The notes under the pieces: model-generated
The model's input: the letters and a program-made list of their open reading frames with translations, nothing else
Database searches by the model: none
What the model was told of the DNA's origin: nothing
Shown here: in pieces, positions 1 to 7,018 of the stretch
Layout: each line of letters starts with the position of its first letter
Position numbering within the stretch: the first letter of the stretch is position 1
Program-made: the position numbers and the translations under genes
NCBI GenBank assembly: GCA_036271315.1
Contig: DATBAV010000031.1
Span: 1-23,005 of the forward strand
Reading direction: 5' to 3'
Source of the DNA: VRUE01 sp036271315
GTDB taxonomy: Bacteria; Actinomycetota; Thermoleophilia; Solirubrobacterales; 70-9
Length of the DNA: 23,005 nt

Positions 1-92
1 CGGTCGAGGACGGCCCGCGCCCACTCCTCGTGGGGCAGGGCGACGCGTTTATACGTTGCGGCGTCCCAATCGCGGGTCGTCGACTCGCCCAT
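1..92 (-). CDS. Class I SAM-dependent methyltransferase, N-terminal fragment
   Basis: Only the first 30 codons are in the window; the gene runs off the left edge. It starts at ATG 92 behind a strong GGAGG ribosome binding site (plus strand about 98-106 read in reverse). The visible start contains WDAATYKRVALPHEEWARA. This resembles the opening of a family of class I methyltransferases annotated as SAM-dependent or trans-aconitate methyltransferase-like, where a W-D-x-x-x-Y segment precedes the SAM-binding fold. No SAM-binding motif is visible, so substrate and even class are inferred from this short segment. It begins 22 nt after the leuD stop on the same strand, so it is probably the last gene of a leuC-leuD-methyltransferase transcript. 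It is unlikely to be the menaquinone methyltransferase, but this cannot be excluded. Confidence 0.6.
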   Translation of the reverse strand, partial: MGESTTRDWDAATYKRVALPHEEWARAVLD

Positions 93-114
93 GTGGTGCT
101 CCTCCCTCGTGGTC

Positions 115-678
115 CTAAATGCTCGTCGTGACCGGGCCGTGCATGCGGCCGGAGCCCTCGTAGGCGTCGATCGCGCCGGCGTTCTGCAGGGTGATGCCGA
201 TGTCATCGAGCCCGTTCAGCAGTCGGTGCTTGACCTCCGGATGCACCTCGAACGGGAAGACGCCGGTGGTGCCGCAGTCGATCGTCTCGTCGTCGACGTC
301 GATCCGCGCCTCGCCGGCCTCGGCGATCAGCTTGCAGTGAGCCTCGTCGACGATCGCCGGCAACAGCCCGACCTTCGTGCAGTTGGTGTAGAAGATGTCG
401 GCGAACGACGGGGCCACGATGGCCTCGAAGCCGAAGTCCTCCAGCGCCCAGGGAGCGTGCTCGCGCGAGCTCCCACAGCCGAAGTTGCGGCCGGTGACGA
501 GGATCGGGTTCTTCTCCAGCTTGATCTCGCCGTCGCGGATCCAGTCGTAGAAGAGGAACTCGCCGAAGCCGGTCCGCTCGACCCGCTTGAGGAATTGCTT
601 GGGGATGATCTGGTCGGTATCGACGTCGGCGCGGTCCAGCACCGAGACCTTGCCCTCGATCACGTCTATCGGTCTCAT
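115..678 (-). CDS. leuD: 3-isopropylmalate dehydratase small subunit
   Basis: This is the swivel-domain subunit (187 aa) that pairs with LeuC to isomerise 2-isopropylmalate to 3-isopropylmalate in cytosolic leucine synthesis. The start MRPIDVIEGKVSVLDRADVD, the TDQIIPKQFLKR segment and the signature GRNFGCGSSREHAPWAL are all LeuD hallmarks. Length fits the bacterial family. An open frame continues upstream into leuC, but ATG 678 is preferred because it has a GGAG ribosome binding site seven bases upstream and gives the usual N-terminus. It starts 2 nt after the leuC stop, so the two subunits are translationally coupled. The stop is TAG at 115-117. Confidence 0.97.
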   Translation of the reverse strand: MRPIDVIEGKVSVLDRADVDTDQIIPKQFLKRVERTGFGEFLFYDWIRDGEIKLEKNPILVTGRNFGCGSSREHAPWALEDFGFEAIVAPSFADIFYTNCTKVGLLPAIVDEAHCKLIAEAGEARIDVDDETIDCGTTGVFPFEVHPEVKHRLLNGLDDIGITLQNAGAIDAYEGSGRMHGPVTTSI

Positions 679-680
679 CT

Positions 681-2066
681 TCAGCTCCAATCCCTGATGT
701 CGACGAAATGTCCCTCGATCGCCGCCGCGGCGGCCATCCTCGGGCTGACCAGATGGGTGCGCCCGCCCTTGCCCTGACGCCCCTCGAAATTGCGGTTCGA
801 GGTCGAGGCGCAGCGCTCGCCCTCGATCAGGGTGTCGGGGTTCATGCCCAGGCACATCGAGCAGCCCGCCTCGCGCCATTCGAAGCCGGCCGCGCGGAAG
901 ATGTCGTGCAGCCCCTCGGCCTCGGCGTTCGCCTTGACCTGTCGGGAGCCGGGCACGACCATCGCCCGCACCGAGCCGGCGACCTTGCGGCCCTCGACGA
1001 TCTCGGCGGCCTCGCGCAGGTCCTCGATCCGCGAGTTGGTGCAGGAGCCGATGAAGACGCGTTCGGGCGCCACCTCGGTCATCGGCGTGCCGGCCTCCAG
1101 GCCCATGTAGGTGAGGGCGCGTTCGGCCGACTCGCGATCGGCCGGCGAGTCCATCGCCGCCGGGTCGGGGACGCTGTCGGTGACCTCGCAGACCATGCCG
1201 GGGTTGGTCCCCCAGGTGACCATCGGCGAGATCGCTCCGGCGTCGACGTCAACCTCCGTGTCGAAAGCAGCGCCGTCGTCGCTCGGCAGCTGCCGCCAGC
1301 GCTCGGCCGCGGCGTCGAAGTCAGTGGGGGCGCCAGGGCGGCCCCGGACCCACTCGATCGTCTTCTCGTCGGGGGCGATCATGCCGGCGCGACCGCCGCC
1401 CTCGATCGTCATGTTGCAGATCGTCATCCGGCCCGGCATCTCCAGGGACTCGATCGCCGGGCCGGCGTACTCGACCGCGTAGCCGGTCATGCCGCCGGTG
1501 CCCAAACGCCCGATCGTCGCCAGGATCAGATCCTTGGGCGTGACCCCCGAGCCGAGCTCGCCGGAGTAGGAGATCCGCATCGTCTTCGGTCGCTTCTGCA
1601 CCAGGCACTGGGTCGCCAACACGTGCTCGACCTCGGAGGTGCCGATGCCGAAGGCCAGCGAGCCAAAGGCGCCGTGAGTGGAGGTGTGGCTGTCGCCGCA
1701 GACGATCGTCATACCGGGCTGGGTCACGCCGAGCTCCGGCCCGATCACGTGGACGATCCCCTGGCGGTCGGAGCCCAGCGAGTAGACGGGGATGCCGAAC
1801 TCCTCGCAATTGCGCTCCAGCGTTTCGACCTGGACCCGCGAGAGCTCGTCGGCGATCAGGCGCGCCGCCATCGTGCCGTCGGTTGGCGTGTTGTGGTCGG
1901 CGGTGGCCAGGGTCTTGTCGGTGCGACGCACCGGGCGACCCGCCAGCCGCAGGCCGTCGAAGGCCTGCGGCGAGGTGACCTCGTGGACCAGGTGCAGGTC
2001 GATGTAGATCAGGCCGTCGGAGACCTCGTGGGCCTCCCAGAGCTTGTCGAACATGGTTTGTGGCAT
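681..2066 (-). CDS. leuC: 3-isopropylmalate dehydratase large subunit
   Basis: Large [4Fe-4S] subunit of isopropylmalate isomerase, 461 aa, full length for the family. The three cluster-ligating cysteines are visible: one in VFIGSCTNSR (about residue 342) and two in CSMCLGMNPD (about 402 and 405). Other signatures are VHEVTSPQAFDGLR near the N-terminus, GDSHTSTHGAFG, and NRNFEGRQGKGGRTHLVSP near the C-terminus. The start chosen is ATG 2066 (MPQTMFDKLWEAHEV), with AGGAGG about 12 nt upstream; a second Met four codons later is possible. The 84 nt upstream, to the XRE-cupin stop, contain an AT-richer patch around 2095-2115 but no promoter I can defend. leuD follows directly. The partner leuA lies upstream but is separated by two unrelated genes. 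Confidence 0.97.
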   Translation of the reverse strand: MPQTMFDKLWEAHEVSDGLIYIDLHLVHEVTSPQAFDGLRLAGRPVRRTDKTLATADHNTPTDGTMAARLIADELSRVQVETLERNCEEFGIPVYSLGSDRQGIVHVIGPELGVTQPGMTIVCGDSHTSTHGAFGSLAFGIGTSEVEHVLATQCLVQKRPKTMRISYSGELGSGVTPKDLILATIGRLGTGGMTGYAVEYAGPAIESLEMPGRMTICNMTIEGGGRAGMIAPDEKTIEWVRGRPGAPTDFDAAAERWRQLPSDDGAAFDTEVDVDAGAISPMVTWGTNPGMVCEVTDSVPDPAAMDSPADRESAERALTYMGLEAGTPMTEVAPERVFIGSCTNSRIEDLREAAEIVEGRKVAGSVRAMVVPGSRQVKANAEAEGLHDIFRAAGFEWREAGCSMCLGMNPDTLIEGERCASTSNRNFEGRQGKGGRTHLVSPRMAAAAAIEGHFVDIRDWS

Positions 2067-2150
2067 GGTCAGTCGCGGCCTCCTCTGCTCTCGTTCGTCA
2101 CATTCATAATCACCGGAAATCTTGCTCCTCACTTCCGCGTCCGGGGGCCG

Positions 2151-2762
2151 CTAGCCCCTCCTCAGGCCCGCGGCGATTACGGCGAAGAAGCGGGTGGGCT
2201 CCTCGCCTTCGTTCTCAAAGTGATGGGGAAGATCGGCATCGAAGGTGACGCTGTCGCCCTCGCTCAGCTCGTGACGGGTGCCATCGACGACCAGTACCAG
2301 CGTGCCGGCCAGCACCACAGCGGTCTCGCGGCTGCCGGGCTCGTGCATCGGCGGATCGTTACGACCACCGGTCGTCGCGCCGGCCTCCAGCGTGTGCAAC
2401 GAGACGTCGGCGCGCTGGCCGGGCAGTGGCGGCGTCAGCTCCTCGAAGCAATGGCCGCCACGCTCCAGCGTGCGCCGGTCGCCGGCCCGACTGACCGCGA
2501 CGTGCTCGCCCTCGTCGAGGCGCAGCAACTGCGAGAGCGTCAACTCCAGCCCGGAGGCGATCTTCGCTGCCACCGCCAGCGTCGGGCTCGTCTCCCCACG
2601 CTCGACCTGCGACAGCATCGGCGCACTGACCCCGGAACGCTCACCCAGGTCGCGCAACGAGAATCCCATCGCCTCACGCAGGGCGCGAACGCGATCGCCG
2701 ATCGCCACAGCCTCGCCGGCGGCGGGCGAATCGGGCTTGTTCGCTTTCGATGCGGTGGTCAC
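2151..2762 (-). CDS. XRE-family transcriptional regulator with C-terminal cupin domain
   Basis: 203 aa. Residues about 22-80 form a helix-turn-helix of the XRE/HTH_3 type (IGDRVRALREAMGFSLRDL, then SGVSAPMLSQVERGETSPTL). Residues about 115-200 form a cupin_2 sensor barrel with a reduced metal site (MHEPGSRE, then DLPHHFENEG). Proteins of this architecture are one-component regulators that bind a small ligand in the cupin; the ligand here is unknown. The start is GTG 2762, with no ribosome binding site upstream but a plausible promoter just before it, so the mRNA may be leaderless or nearly so. The upstream AT-rich segment carries two AACGTA direct repeats overlapping the putative -10 box, suggesting autoregulation. 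Position between the AbiEi-like gene and leuC could mean control of either or of neither. Confidence 0.88.
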   Translation of the reverse strand: MTTASKANKPDSPAAGEAVAIGDRVRALREAMGFSLRDLGERSGVSAPMLSQVERGETSPTLAVAAKIASGLELTLSQLLRLDEGEHVAVSRAGDRRTLERGGHCFEELTPPLPGQRADVSLHTLEAGATTGGRNDPPMHEPGSRETAVVLAGTLVLVVDGTRHELSEGDSVTFDADLPHHFENEGEEPTRFFAVIAAGLRRG

Positions 2763-2770
2763 GATGCGCG

Positions 2771-2800
2771 TACGTTATCACATACGTTTGTAATTGCTAA
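2771..2800 (-). promoter_or_regulatory. Putative promoter with direct-repeat operator for the XRE-cupin gene
   Basis: On the minus strand a -35-like TTAGCA (2795-2800) is 17 nt from a -10-like TAACGT (2772-2777), which lies 9 nt before the GTG start. Two 7-nt repeats, AAACGTA (2783-2789) and TAACGTA (2771-2777), start 12 nt apart, about one helical turn. This is a conspicuously AT-rich island in a GC-rich region. The repeat would suit a dimeric XRE repressor, but that is inference. Confidence 0.4.
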
Positions 2801-3786
2801 CTAGCGTGTCTCGCCTCGCCTTCCGTTCGCCGGGAGCCGGCGAGGAGCTGCCGCAGGTCCGATGCGATCGCCTCCGGTTCGTCATCGAGTTGCCTCGAGG
2901 TGATTCGCGTGACCTCGTAGCCGACAGTGCGGAGAGTGCGGTCGCGAGTCTTGTCTTCCCGAAACGCGGACCGCGACCCATGCGCTTGCCAGCTGTCCAG
3001 CTCGACGATCTGCATGGTCCCCGACCAGTGGCAATCGACCTGAAATCGCCTTCCACCCACGACGATCCAATCGTTGAGGCGAGGGCGCGGAAGTCGGTGG
3101 CGTCGCAAGAAAAGGAGAAACCTCGTCTCCAATGGGCTGCGAACACGCCCAGCAGGCAGAGCTTCAATACGGACCAGAGCCGCTCGCAGGCGTCCGACCC
3201 CGCGCCGTCCTGGGTAGCGCTCAATCAGATCCGGCAACGACAGGCGGTCATAGAGACGCAGGAATTCGACTTGGCGAATGGCGACCTCGATTTCGTCGGT
3301 TGACGACGTGGCGGCGAGGTCAAGCACCGTACGTGGAACCGTGGTCACGGGGATCCGCTCGCATGTCGTTATCTCGTCGTCAGGCAGCCCGCCGTGATGT
3401 CGCCGGATGAGGTCAGATGACCTGCTCCTTCCTGCAACCGTGACGTGGATCGGGCCACGCCGCGGATTGCTGATTCCCCAAAGCGCAGCGGCCGAGTGAT
3501 GACTTAGGACCGCCCCTGCGCCGGAGGAAAGCACAGCGGCAATCCACCTACCCATCGGAGAAAGAGCCCTGTGACCCACCGCATAGACCCCGTGCGCCAC
3601 AACATGCAGACGGCCGGCGTCCAACCGATGATCGACGGCGTCCTCCCCCACACCCCATTCCAGAAGTTGCCACCGAGCAACAACCCCGTGCTGCCTCGCG
3701 GCCATCTCGGCAATCATCACGTCGGGACCATCACGAGATCGCCTCAGCCCGCGATATAGGCGGGTTGAGGCGATCTCGGCGGGCAT
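2797..3786 (-). CDS. AbiEi-like antitoxin-domain / DUF559 endonuclease-like protein
   Basis: 329 aa from ATG 3786, or 306 aa from ATG 3717. Residues about 24-75 (IAEMAARQHGVVARWQLLEWG, HRLDAGRLHVVAHGVYAVG) match the winged-helix domain called AbiEi_4 in type IV toxin-antitoxin antitoxins. The C-terminus, about 215-315, is DUF559/Vsr-like: E220, D251 (FQVD), E262-L-D264, H269, then REDKTRDRTLRTVGYEVTRIT. This fold belongs to the PD-(D/E)xK nuclease group; activity of this family is not established. No AbiEii nucleotidyltransferase toxin is adjacent. Such solitary proteins are common and multicopy in Thermoleophilia. Base and codon use look less GC-biased than the flanking biosynthetic genes, consistent with acquisition. 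The longer start has no ribosome binding site, and its codons 3-18 coincide with a long hairpin, so the shorter start is plausible. Confidence 0.8.
   Translation of the reverse strand: MPAEIASTRLYRGLRRSRDGPDVMIAEMAARQHGVVARWQLLEWGVGEDAVDHRLDAGRLHVVAHGVYAVGHRALSPMGRWIAAVLSSGAGAVLSHHSAAALWGISNPRRGPIHVTVAGRSRSSDLIRRHHGGLPDDEITTCERIPVTTVPRTVLDLAATSSTDEIEVAIRQVEFLRLYDRLSLPDLIERYPGRRGVGRLRAALVRIEALPAGRVRSPLETRFLLFLRRHRLPRPRLNDWIVVGGRRFQVDCHWSGTMQIVELDSWQAHGSRSAFREDKTRDRTLRTVGYEVTRITSRQLDDEPEAIASDLRQLLAGSRRTEGEARHAS
3734..3778. terminator. 19-bp hairpin, probable leuA terminator or operator
   Basis: Arms 3734-3752 and 3760-3778 are complementary over 19 bp with a single G-U-compatible mismatch and a 7-nt loop (GATATAG). 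The hairpin begins 69 nt after the leuA stop in the direction of leuA transcription, which suits a terminator, but no T-tract follows on the minus strand. It overlaps the first codons of the longer reading of the AbiEi-like gene. On the minus strand the loop reads CTATATC, which could alternatively be a -10 element inside an operator for the shorter reading. Confidence 0.5.
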
Positions 3787-3847
3787 GGAGCGATGGTCTC
3801 GCCCGCGGCGTTACGGGTGGTGCGCGGCGTTTAAGGAATCTGTGACG

Positions 3848-5434
3848 TCATGGGCCCGGGGTTCGTTCCACCGCAGCCTCCGACGTCACGGCCTCGGCCT
3901 CGCGGATGGCGGCGCCCTCCAGGGCGTTCGACAGGGCGCGGACGTAGGCGCGGGCAGAGGCCTCCAGGATGTCGGTCGCGACACCCTGGCCGGTGGCCAG
4001 GCGGCCGGCGGCGCGCAGCATCACGGTTACCTGGCCGAGGGCGTCCTCTCCCCCGGTCACGGCCTCGACCGTGTACTGGCGCAGCTCGCACTCGGTGTCG
4101 GCGGCCTTCTGGATCGCGCGGAAGATCGCATCGACCGGGCCGTCGCCGCCGGACTCGCCGGCGGCCTCCTCGCCCGACGGCATCTTGACCGCGACGCGGG
4201 CCAACGGCTCTTTCCGTGAGCCCGCCTCGACCTCGAACCAGGCCAGCTCGTGTGAATCGTCCTTCTCGCGCATCTCGTCGGAGACGATCGCCTCCAGATC
4301 CAGCGCCGTCACCTGCTTCTTGCGGTCGGCGATCTCCTTGAAGCGCTTGAAGGCGGCGTTGAGGGCGTTGCCCTCGACCTTGAAGCCCAGCTGGTCCAGC
4401 GCGTCGCGCAGGGCGTGGCGGCCGGAGTGCTTGCCCAGGACGATCGAGTTCGACTCCAGGCCGACCTCGGTCGCGTCCATGATCTCGTAGGTGGTGCGCT
4501 CCTTCAGCACGCCGTCCTGGTGGATGCCGGACTCGTGGGCGAAGGCGTTGCGGCCGACGATCGCCTTGTTGGGCTGGATCGCGTAGCCGGTCAGGCGCGA
4601 GACCATGCGACTGGTGCGGGCCAGCTCGCGGGTGTTGATGCCGGTGCTCAGGCCGTGCACGTCCTCGCGAACCTTGATCAGCATCGCGATCTCCTCCAGC
4701 GAGCAGTTGCCGGCGCGCTCGCCGATGCCGTTGACGGCGCACTCGACCTGCCGCGCCCCCGCCAGCACGCCAGCGTAGGAGTTGGCGACGGCCATGCCCA
4801 GGTCATCGTGGCAGTGGACCGATACCTCTACCTCGCGCAGCCCCGGCACCAGCTCGTAGAGGCGCCGGAAGTACTCGGCGTACTCCTCGGGCGTCGTGTA
4901 GCCGACCGTGTCGGGGATGTTGATCACAGTCGCGCCCTCCTCTACCGCGATCGCGCAGACCTCGGCGGTGAACTCGATGTCGGCGCGGGTCGCGTCCATC
5001 GGCGAGAACTCGACGTCCTCGCAGTAGGACTTGGCCAGGGTGACGGCGGCCCGCGCCTGTCCCTTGACGTCCTCGCGGTCGGTCTGCAGCTGGTGCTCGA
5101 TGTGGATGTCGGAGGTCGAGATGAAGGTGTGGATGCGCGGCCGCGCCGCGTCCTTGATCGCCCCCCAGGCAGCGTCTATATCGGCCTTGTGGGTGCGGGC
5201 CAGGCCGCAGATCACCGGGCCCTCGACGCCGCGGGCGATCGCCTCGACCGCCTCGAAGTCGCCGGGCGAGGTGATCGGGAAGCCGGCCTCGATCACGTCG
5301 ACGCCCAGGCGGGCCAGTTGCTGGGCGATCTCGACCTTCTCGCCCATGTTCAGCGAGATCCCCGGCGACTGCTCGCCATCTCGCAGTGTCGTGTCGAAGA
5401 TGTGGACGCGGTTTGCGTCGTCTACTGGTGCCAC
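3848..5434 (-). CDS. leuA: 2-isopropylmalate synthase
   Basis: 528 aa. It condenses acetyl-CoA with 2-oxoisovalerate, the committed step of leucine synthesis. The DRE-TIM barrel signature FDTTLRDGEQSPG (D14, R18, D19) and metal site HCHDDLGMAVANS (H207, H209) are present, as are NGIGERAGN and HESGIHQDGVL of the linker region. Residues about 395-510 form the LeuA_dimer allosteric domain that binds leucine. Length fits the roughly 510-residue bacterial type rather than the longer mycobacterial form. The start is GTG 5434 with an excellent AAGGAGGAGG ribosome binding site 5 nt upstream. Translation is probably controlled by the leucine-rich leader at 5502-5561, whose codons can pair with this ribosome binding site. 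leuB is not nearby, and leuCD are downstream behind two unrelated genes. Confidence 0.97.
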   Translation of the reverse strand: MAPVDDANRVHIFDTTLRDGEQSPGISLNMGEKVEIAQQLARLGVDVIEAGFPITSPGDFEAVEAIARGVEGPVICGLARTHKADIDAAWGAIKDAARPRIHTFISTSDIHIEHQLQTDREDVKGQARAAVTLAKSYCEDVEFSPMDATRADIEFTAEVCAIAVEEGATVINIPDTVGYTTPEEYAEYFRRLYELVPGLREVEVSVHCHDDLGMAVANSYAGVLAGARQVECAVNGIGERAGNCSLEEIAMLIKVREDVHGLSTGINTRELARTSRMVSRLTGYAIQPNKAIVGRNAFAHESGIHQDGVLKERTTYEIMDATEVGLESNSIVLGKHSGRHALRDALDQLGFKVEGNALNAAFKRFKEIADRKKQVTALDLEAIVSDEMREKDDSHELAWFEVEAGSRKEPLARVAVKMPSGEEAAGESGGDGPVDAIFRAIQKAADTECELRQYTVEAVTGGEDALGQVTVMLRAAGRLATGQGVATDILEASARAYVRALSNALEGAAIREAEAVTSEAAVERTPGP

Positions 5435-5440
5435 TGGGTC

Positions 5441-5534
5441 CTCCTCCTTCTCTGCTGCTTTCGAATGACCTTTTCTCTCGCGGCTATCGCGCCGCCCAGC
5501 GCTATTCCCCCCGGAGGGGGAGGAGAAGGAGAAG
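5441..5534 (-). promoter_or_regulatory. leuA translational attenuator: leader Leu codons pair with the leuA Shine-Dalgarno
   Basis: Four consecutive leucine codons of the leader (CTT CTC CTT CTC, 5523-5534) are complementary over 12 bp, one of them U-G, to GAGAAGGAGGAG at 5441-5452, which contains the GGAGG ribosome binding site of leuA. Nine pairs (5523-5531 with 5444-5452) are uninterrupted Watson-Crick pairs. A CCCCC/GGGGG hairpin (5508-5520) follows the Leu run, and a 5-bp GCGGC/GCCGC hairpin lies at 5480-5495. No T-tract is present, so control at translation rather than transcription termination fits better. In the model, ribosomes stalled on Leu codons during starvation free the leuA site. 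Confidence 0.65.
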
Positions 5535-5561
5535 CGCGAGGCTGTCGGGCCGGTGAGTCAT
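5502..5561 (-). CDS. leuA leader peptide, leucine-rich (19 aa)
   Basis: A short reading frame starts at ATG 5561, has GAGG seven bases upstream, and ends at TAG 5502. It encodes MTHRPDSLALLLLLPLRGE: 7 of 19 residues are leucine, five of them in a row. It ends 67 nt before the leuA GTG on the same strand. Leu-rich leader peptides before leuA are known from actinobacteria, where they sense charged leucyl-tRNA. The combination of position, ribosome binding site, Leu run and complementarity to the leuA ribosome binding site makes chance unlikely. The peptide itself probably has no function beyond being translated. Confidence 0.82.
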   Translation of the reverse strand: MTHRPDSLALLLLLPLRGE

Positions 5562-5572
5562 TCGGTCGCCTC

Positions 5573-5600
5573 AGCTTAGCGTAGGCTGCGCGCATCGCAA
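5573..5600 (-). promoter_or_regulatory. Putative promoter of the leuA leader transcript
   Basis: Two overlapping TAnnnT boxes occur on the minus strand, TACGCT (5578-5583) and TAAGCT (5573-5578). A -35-like TTGCGA (5595-5600) is 16 nt before the second. Initiation from the first would place the leader's GAGG ribosome binding site in the mRNA. The first box overlaps by two bases the TAGGCT box of the divergent MFS gene, so the two promoters may exclude one another. Confidence 0.4.
5582..5587 (+). promoter_or_regulatory. Putative -10 box TAGGCT for the MFS gene
   Basis: TAGGCT lies 6 nt before an in-frame ATC at 5594. The same box at 6-8 nt precedes the starts of the quinone oxidoreductase, the cupin and menD in this window. 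No convincing -35 box is visible. Confidence 0.4.
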
Positions 5601-7003
5601 GCGAGGTTTCCTCAAGCACGATCCCCCGCTCGACCTGGTTCGCCCTCTTCGCGATGGGGATCGCCGTGGTGGTGATCGCCAACGACTTCTCCGCGGTCAA
5701 TGTCGCCCTGCCGACGATGGAGAAGGACTTCGACACCAACGTCAACACGATCCAGTGGGTGGTCAACGCCTACGCGCTGACCTTCGGCGTGATGATCGTC
5801 ACCGGCGGCCGGCTTGCCGACATGTTCGGCCGGCGCAACGCCTTCTTCCTCGGCACCGCGATCTTCGCCTCGATGTCGGCTCTGGGCGGCGCGGCGCAGA
5901 CGGAGACCTGGCTGATCGTGACGCGGACGCTGATGGGGATCGGCGGGGCGTTGATGTGGCCGGCGATCCTCGGCATGACCTACGCCCTGCTCCCCGAAGA
6001 CAAGGCGGGGCTGGCGGGCGGGATCATCATCGGTGCCGCCGGCCTTGGCAACGCGATCGGGCCGCTGATCGGCGGCGTGCTCACCGACGCGCTGAGCTGG
6101 CGCTGGATTTTCTTCCTCAACGTGCCGATCTCGATCTTCGCCGTGCTCGTCACCTACCGCCTGGTCAAAGTCGCCGAGCCAGACGAGGGCCGCCAGCAGA
6201 TCGACTATCCCGGGATCGCCGCGATCTCGGTCGGCCTCGTCTCACTGCTGGTCGCCCTCGACCAGATCGACGACTGGGGCCTCGGCGATCCGCGGGTGCT
6301 CGGCATGTTCGCCCTGGCCGCGGTCCTGTTGATCGCCTTCGTGCCGATCGAGCGCCGCGCCGGAGCGCACGCGCTGATACCGCGGGCGGTGATGGCGAAC
6401 GAGAGCTTCCGCGCCTCCTGCCTGGCGATCCTGCTGATGTCGGCGACCTTCTTCGCCGCCCTGCTCTACCTGCCCCAGTTCATGCAGCACCAGCTTGGCT
6501 ACTCGCCGCTGGAAGCGGGGGTCGGGCTGCTGCCCTTCCTCGCAACCTTCGCCTGCGTCTCGTTCGTCGCCGGCCCGCTCTACGAGCGGCTGGGAGCAAA
6601 GCTGCTGGCGACGGCCGGCGCGGGCTGCATCGCCATCTCGCCATTCATCTTCTCGCTCGTCGCCTCGCGCTCGAGCTACGCCTCGCTGATCCCCGGCATG
6701 GTCGTGCTCGGGATCGGGATCGGCAGTTTCTACCCAACCGCCACGACCGCGGGGGTCACCTCGGTCGACGAATCCCAGACCAGCCTCGCCGGCGGCATCG
6801 TCTACATGTTCCAGATCGCCGGCGGCTCGATCGGATTGGGCCTGACGACGACCGTCTTCTCCTCGCAGGCGTCCTTCATCGACGGCATCGAGGCAGCCTT
6901 TCGACTCGACGCCGCGCTCTCCCTGGTCGGCTTCCTCGTCGCGCTCTTCTTCGTCGGCGGGCGGTTGCTGGATCGGCGGCCTGCCCAGCGCGCCTCGGCC
7001 TGA
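5594..7003 (+). CDS. DHA2-family MFS multidrug exporter
   Basis: An inner-membrane drug:H+ antiporter of the EmrB/QacA type with about 14 hydrophobic segments; 449 aa from ATG 5654, or 469 aa from 5594. Signatures are NVALPTMEKDF in TM1, WVVNAYALTFG in TM2, the motif A-like GRLADMFGRRN between TM2 and TM3, and motif C-like GAAGLGNAIGPLIGG followed by SWRWIFFLNVPI. The first ATG (5654) would cut into TM1; the frame upstream is open back to the TAG at 5582 and reads ASEVSSSTIPRSTWFALFA, a normal tail plus TM1 start, but offers only ATC at 5594 as a start, 6 nt after a TAGGCT box. I give 5594 as the likely start; the conservative alternative is 5654. Substrate is unknown. It diverges from leuA and converges on the RTX gene with 15 nt between stops. 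Confidence 0.85.
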   Translation: MASEVSSSTIPRSTWFALFAMGIAVVVIANDFSAVNVALPTMEKDFDTNVNTIQWVVNAYALTFGVMIVTGGRLADMFGRRNAFFLGTAIFASMSALGGAAQTETWLIVTRTLMGIGGALMWPAILGMTYALLPEDKAGLAGGIIIGAAGLGNAIGPLIGGVLTDALSWRWIFFLNVPISIFAVLVTYRLVKVAEPDEGRQQIDYPGIAAISVGLVSLLVALDQIDDWGLGDPRVLGMFALAAVLLIAFVPIERRAGAHALIPRAVMANESFRASCLAILLMSATFFAALLYLPQFMQHQLGYSPLEAGVGLLPFLATFACVSFVAGPLYERLGAKLLATAGAGCIAISPFIFSLVASRSSYASLIPGMVVLGIGIGSFYPTATTAGVTSVDESQTSLAGGIVYMFQIAGGSIGLGLTTTVFSSQASFIDGIEAAFRLDAALSLVGFLVALFFVGGRLLDRRPAQRASA

Positions 7004-7018
7004 GCCTCGAACCGTCCC

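Noticed and set aside
708..2804. Very long open frame on the plus strand antisense to leuC and the XRE-cupin gene
   Set aside because: It mirrors the real genes in another frame, as expected at this GC content. The translation is Arg/Gly/Ala/Asp-rich with no recognisable domain, and no ribosome binding site precedes it.
3843..3850. TGACGTCA palindrome at the leuA stop codon
   Set aside because: An 8-bp palindrome including the stop codon, not positioned for any promoter; expected by chance in a region of this size.
5435..5561. T-box riboswitch or intrinsic-terminator attenuator before leuA
   Set aside because: No T-box-like sequence and no GC hairpin followed by a T-tract. The leader peptide with anti-SD pairing explains the region better.
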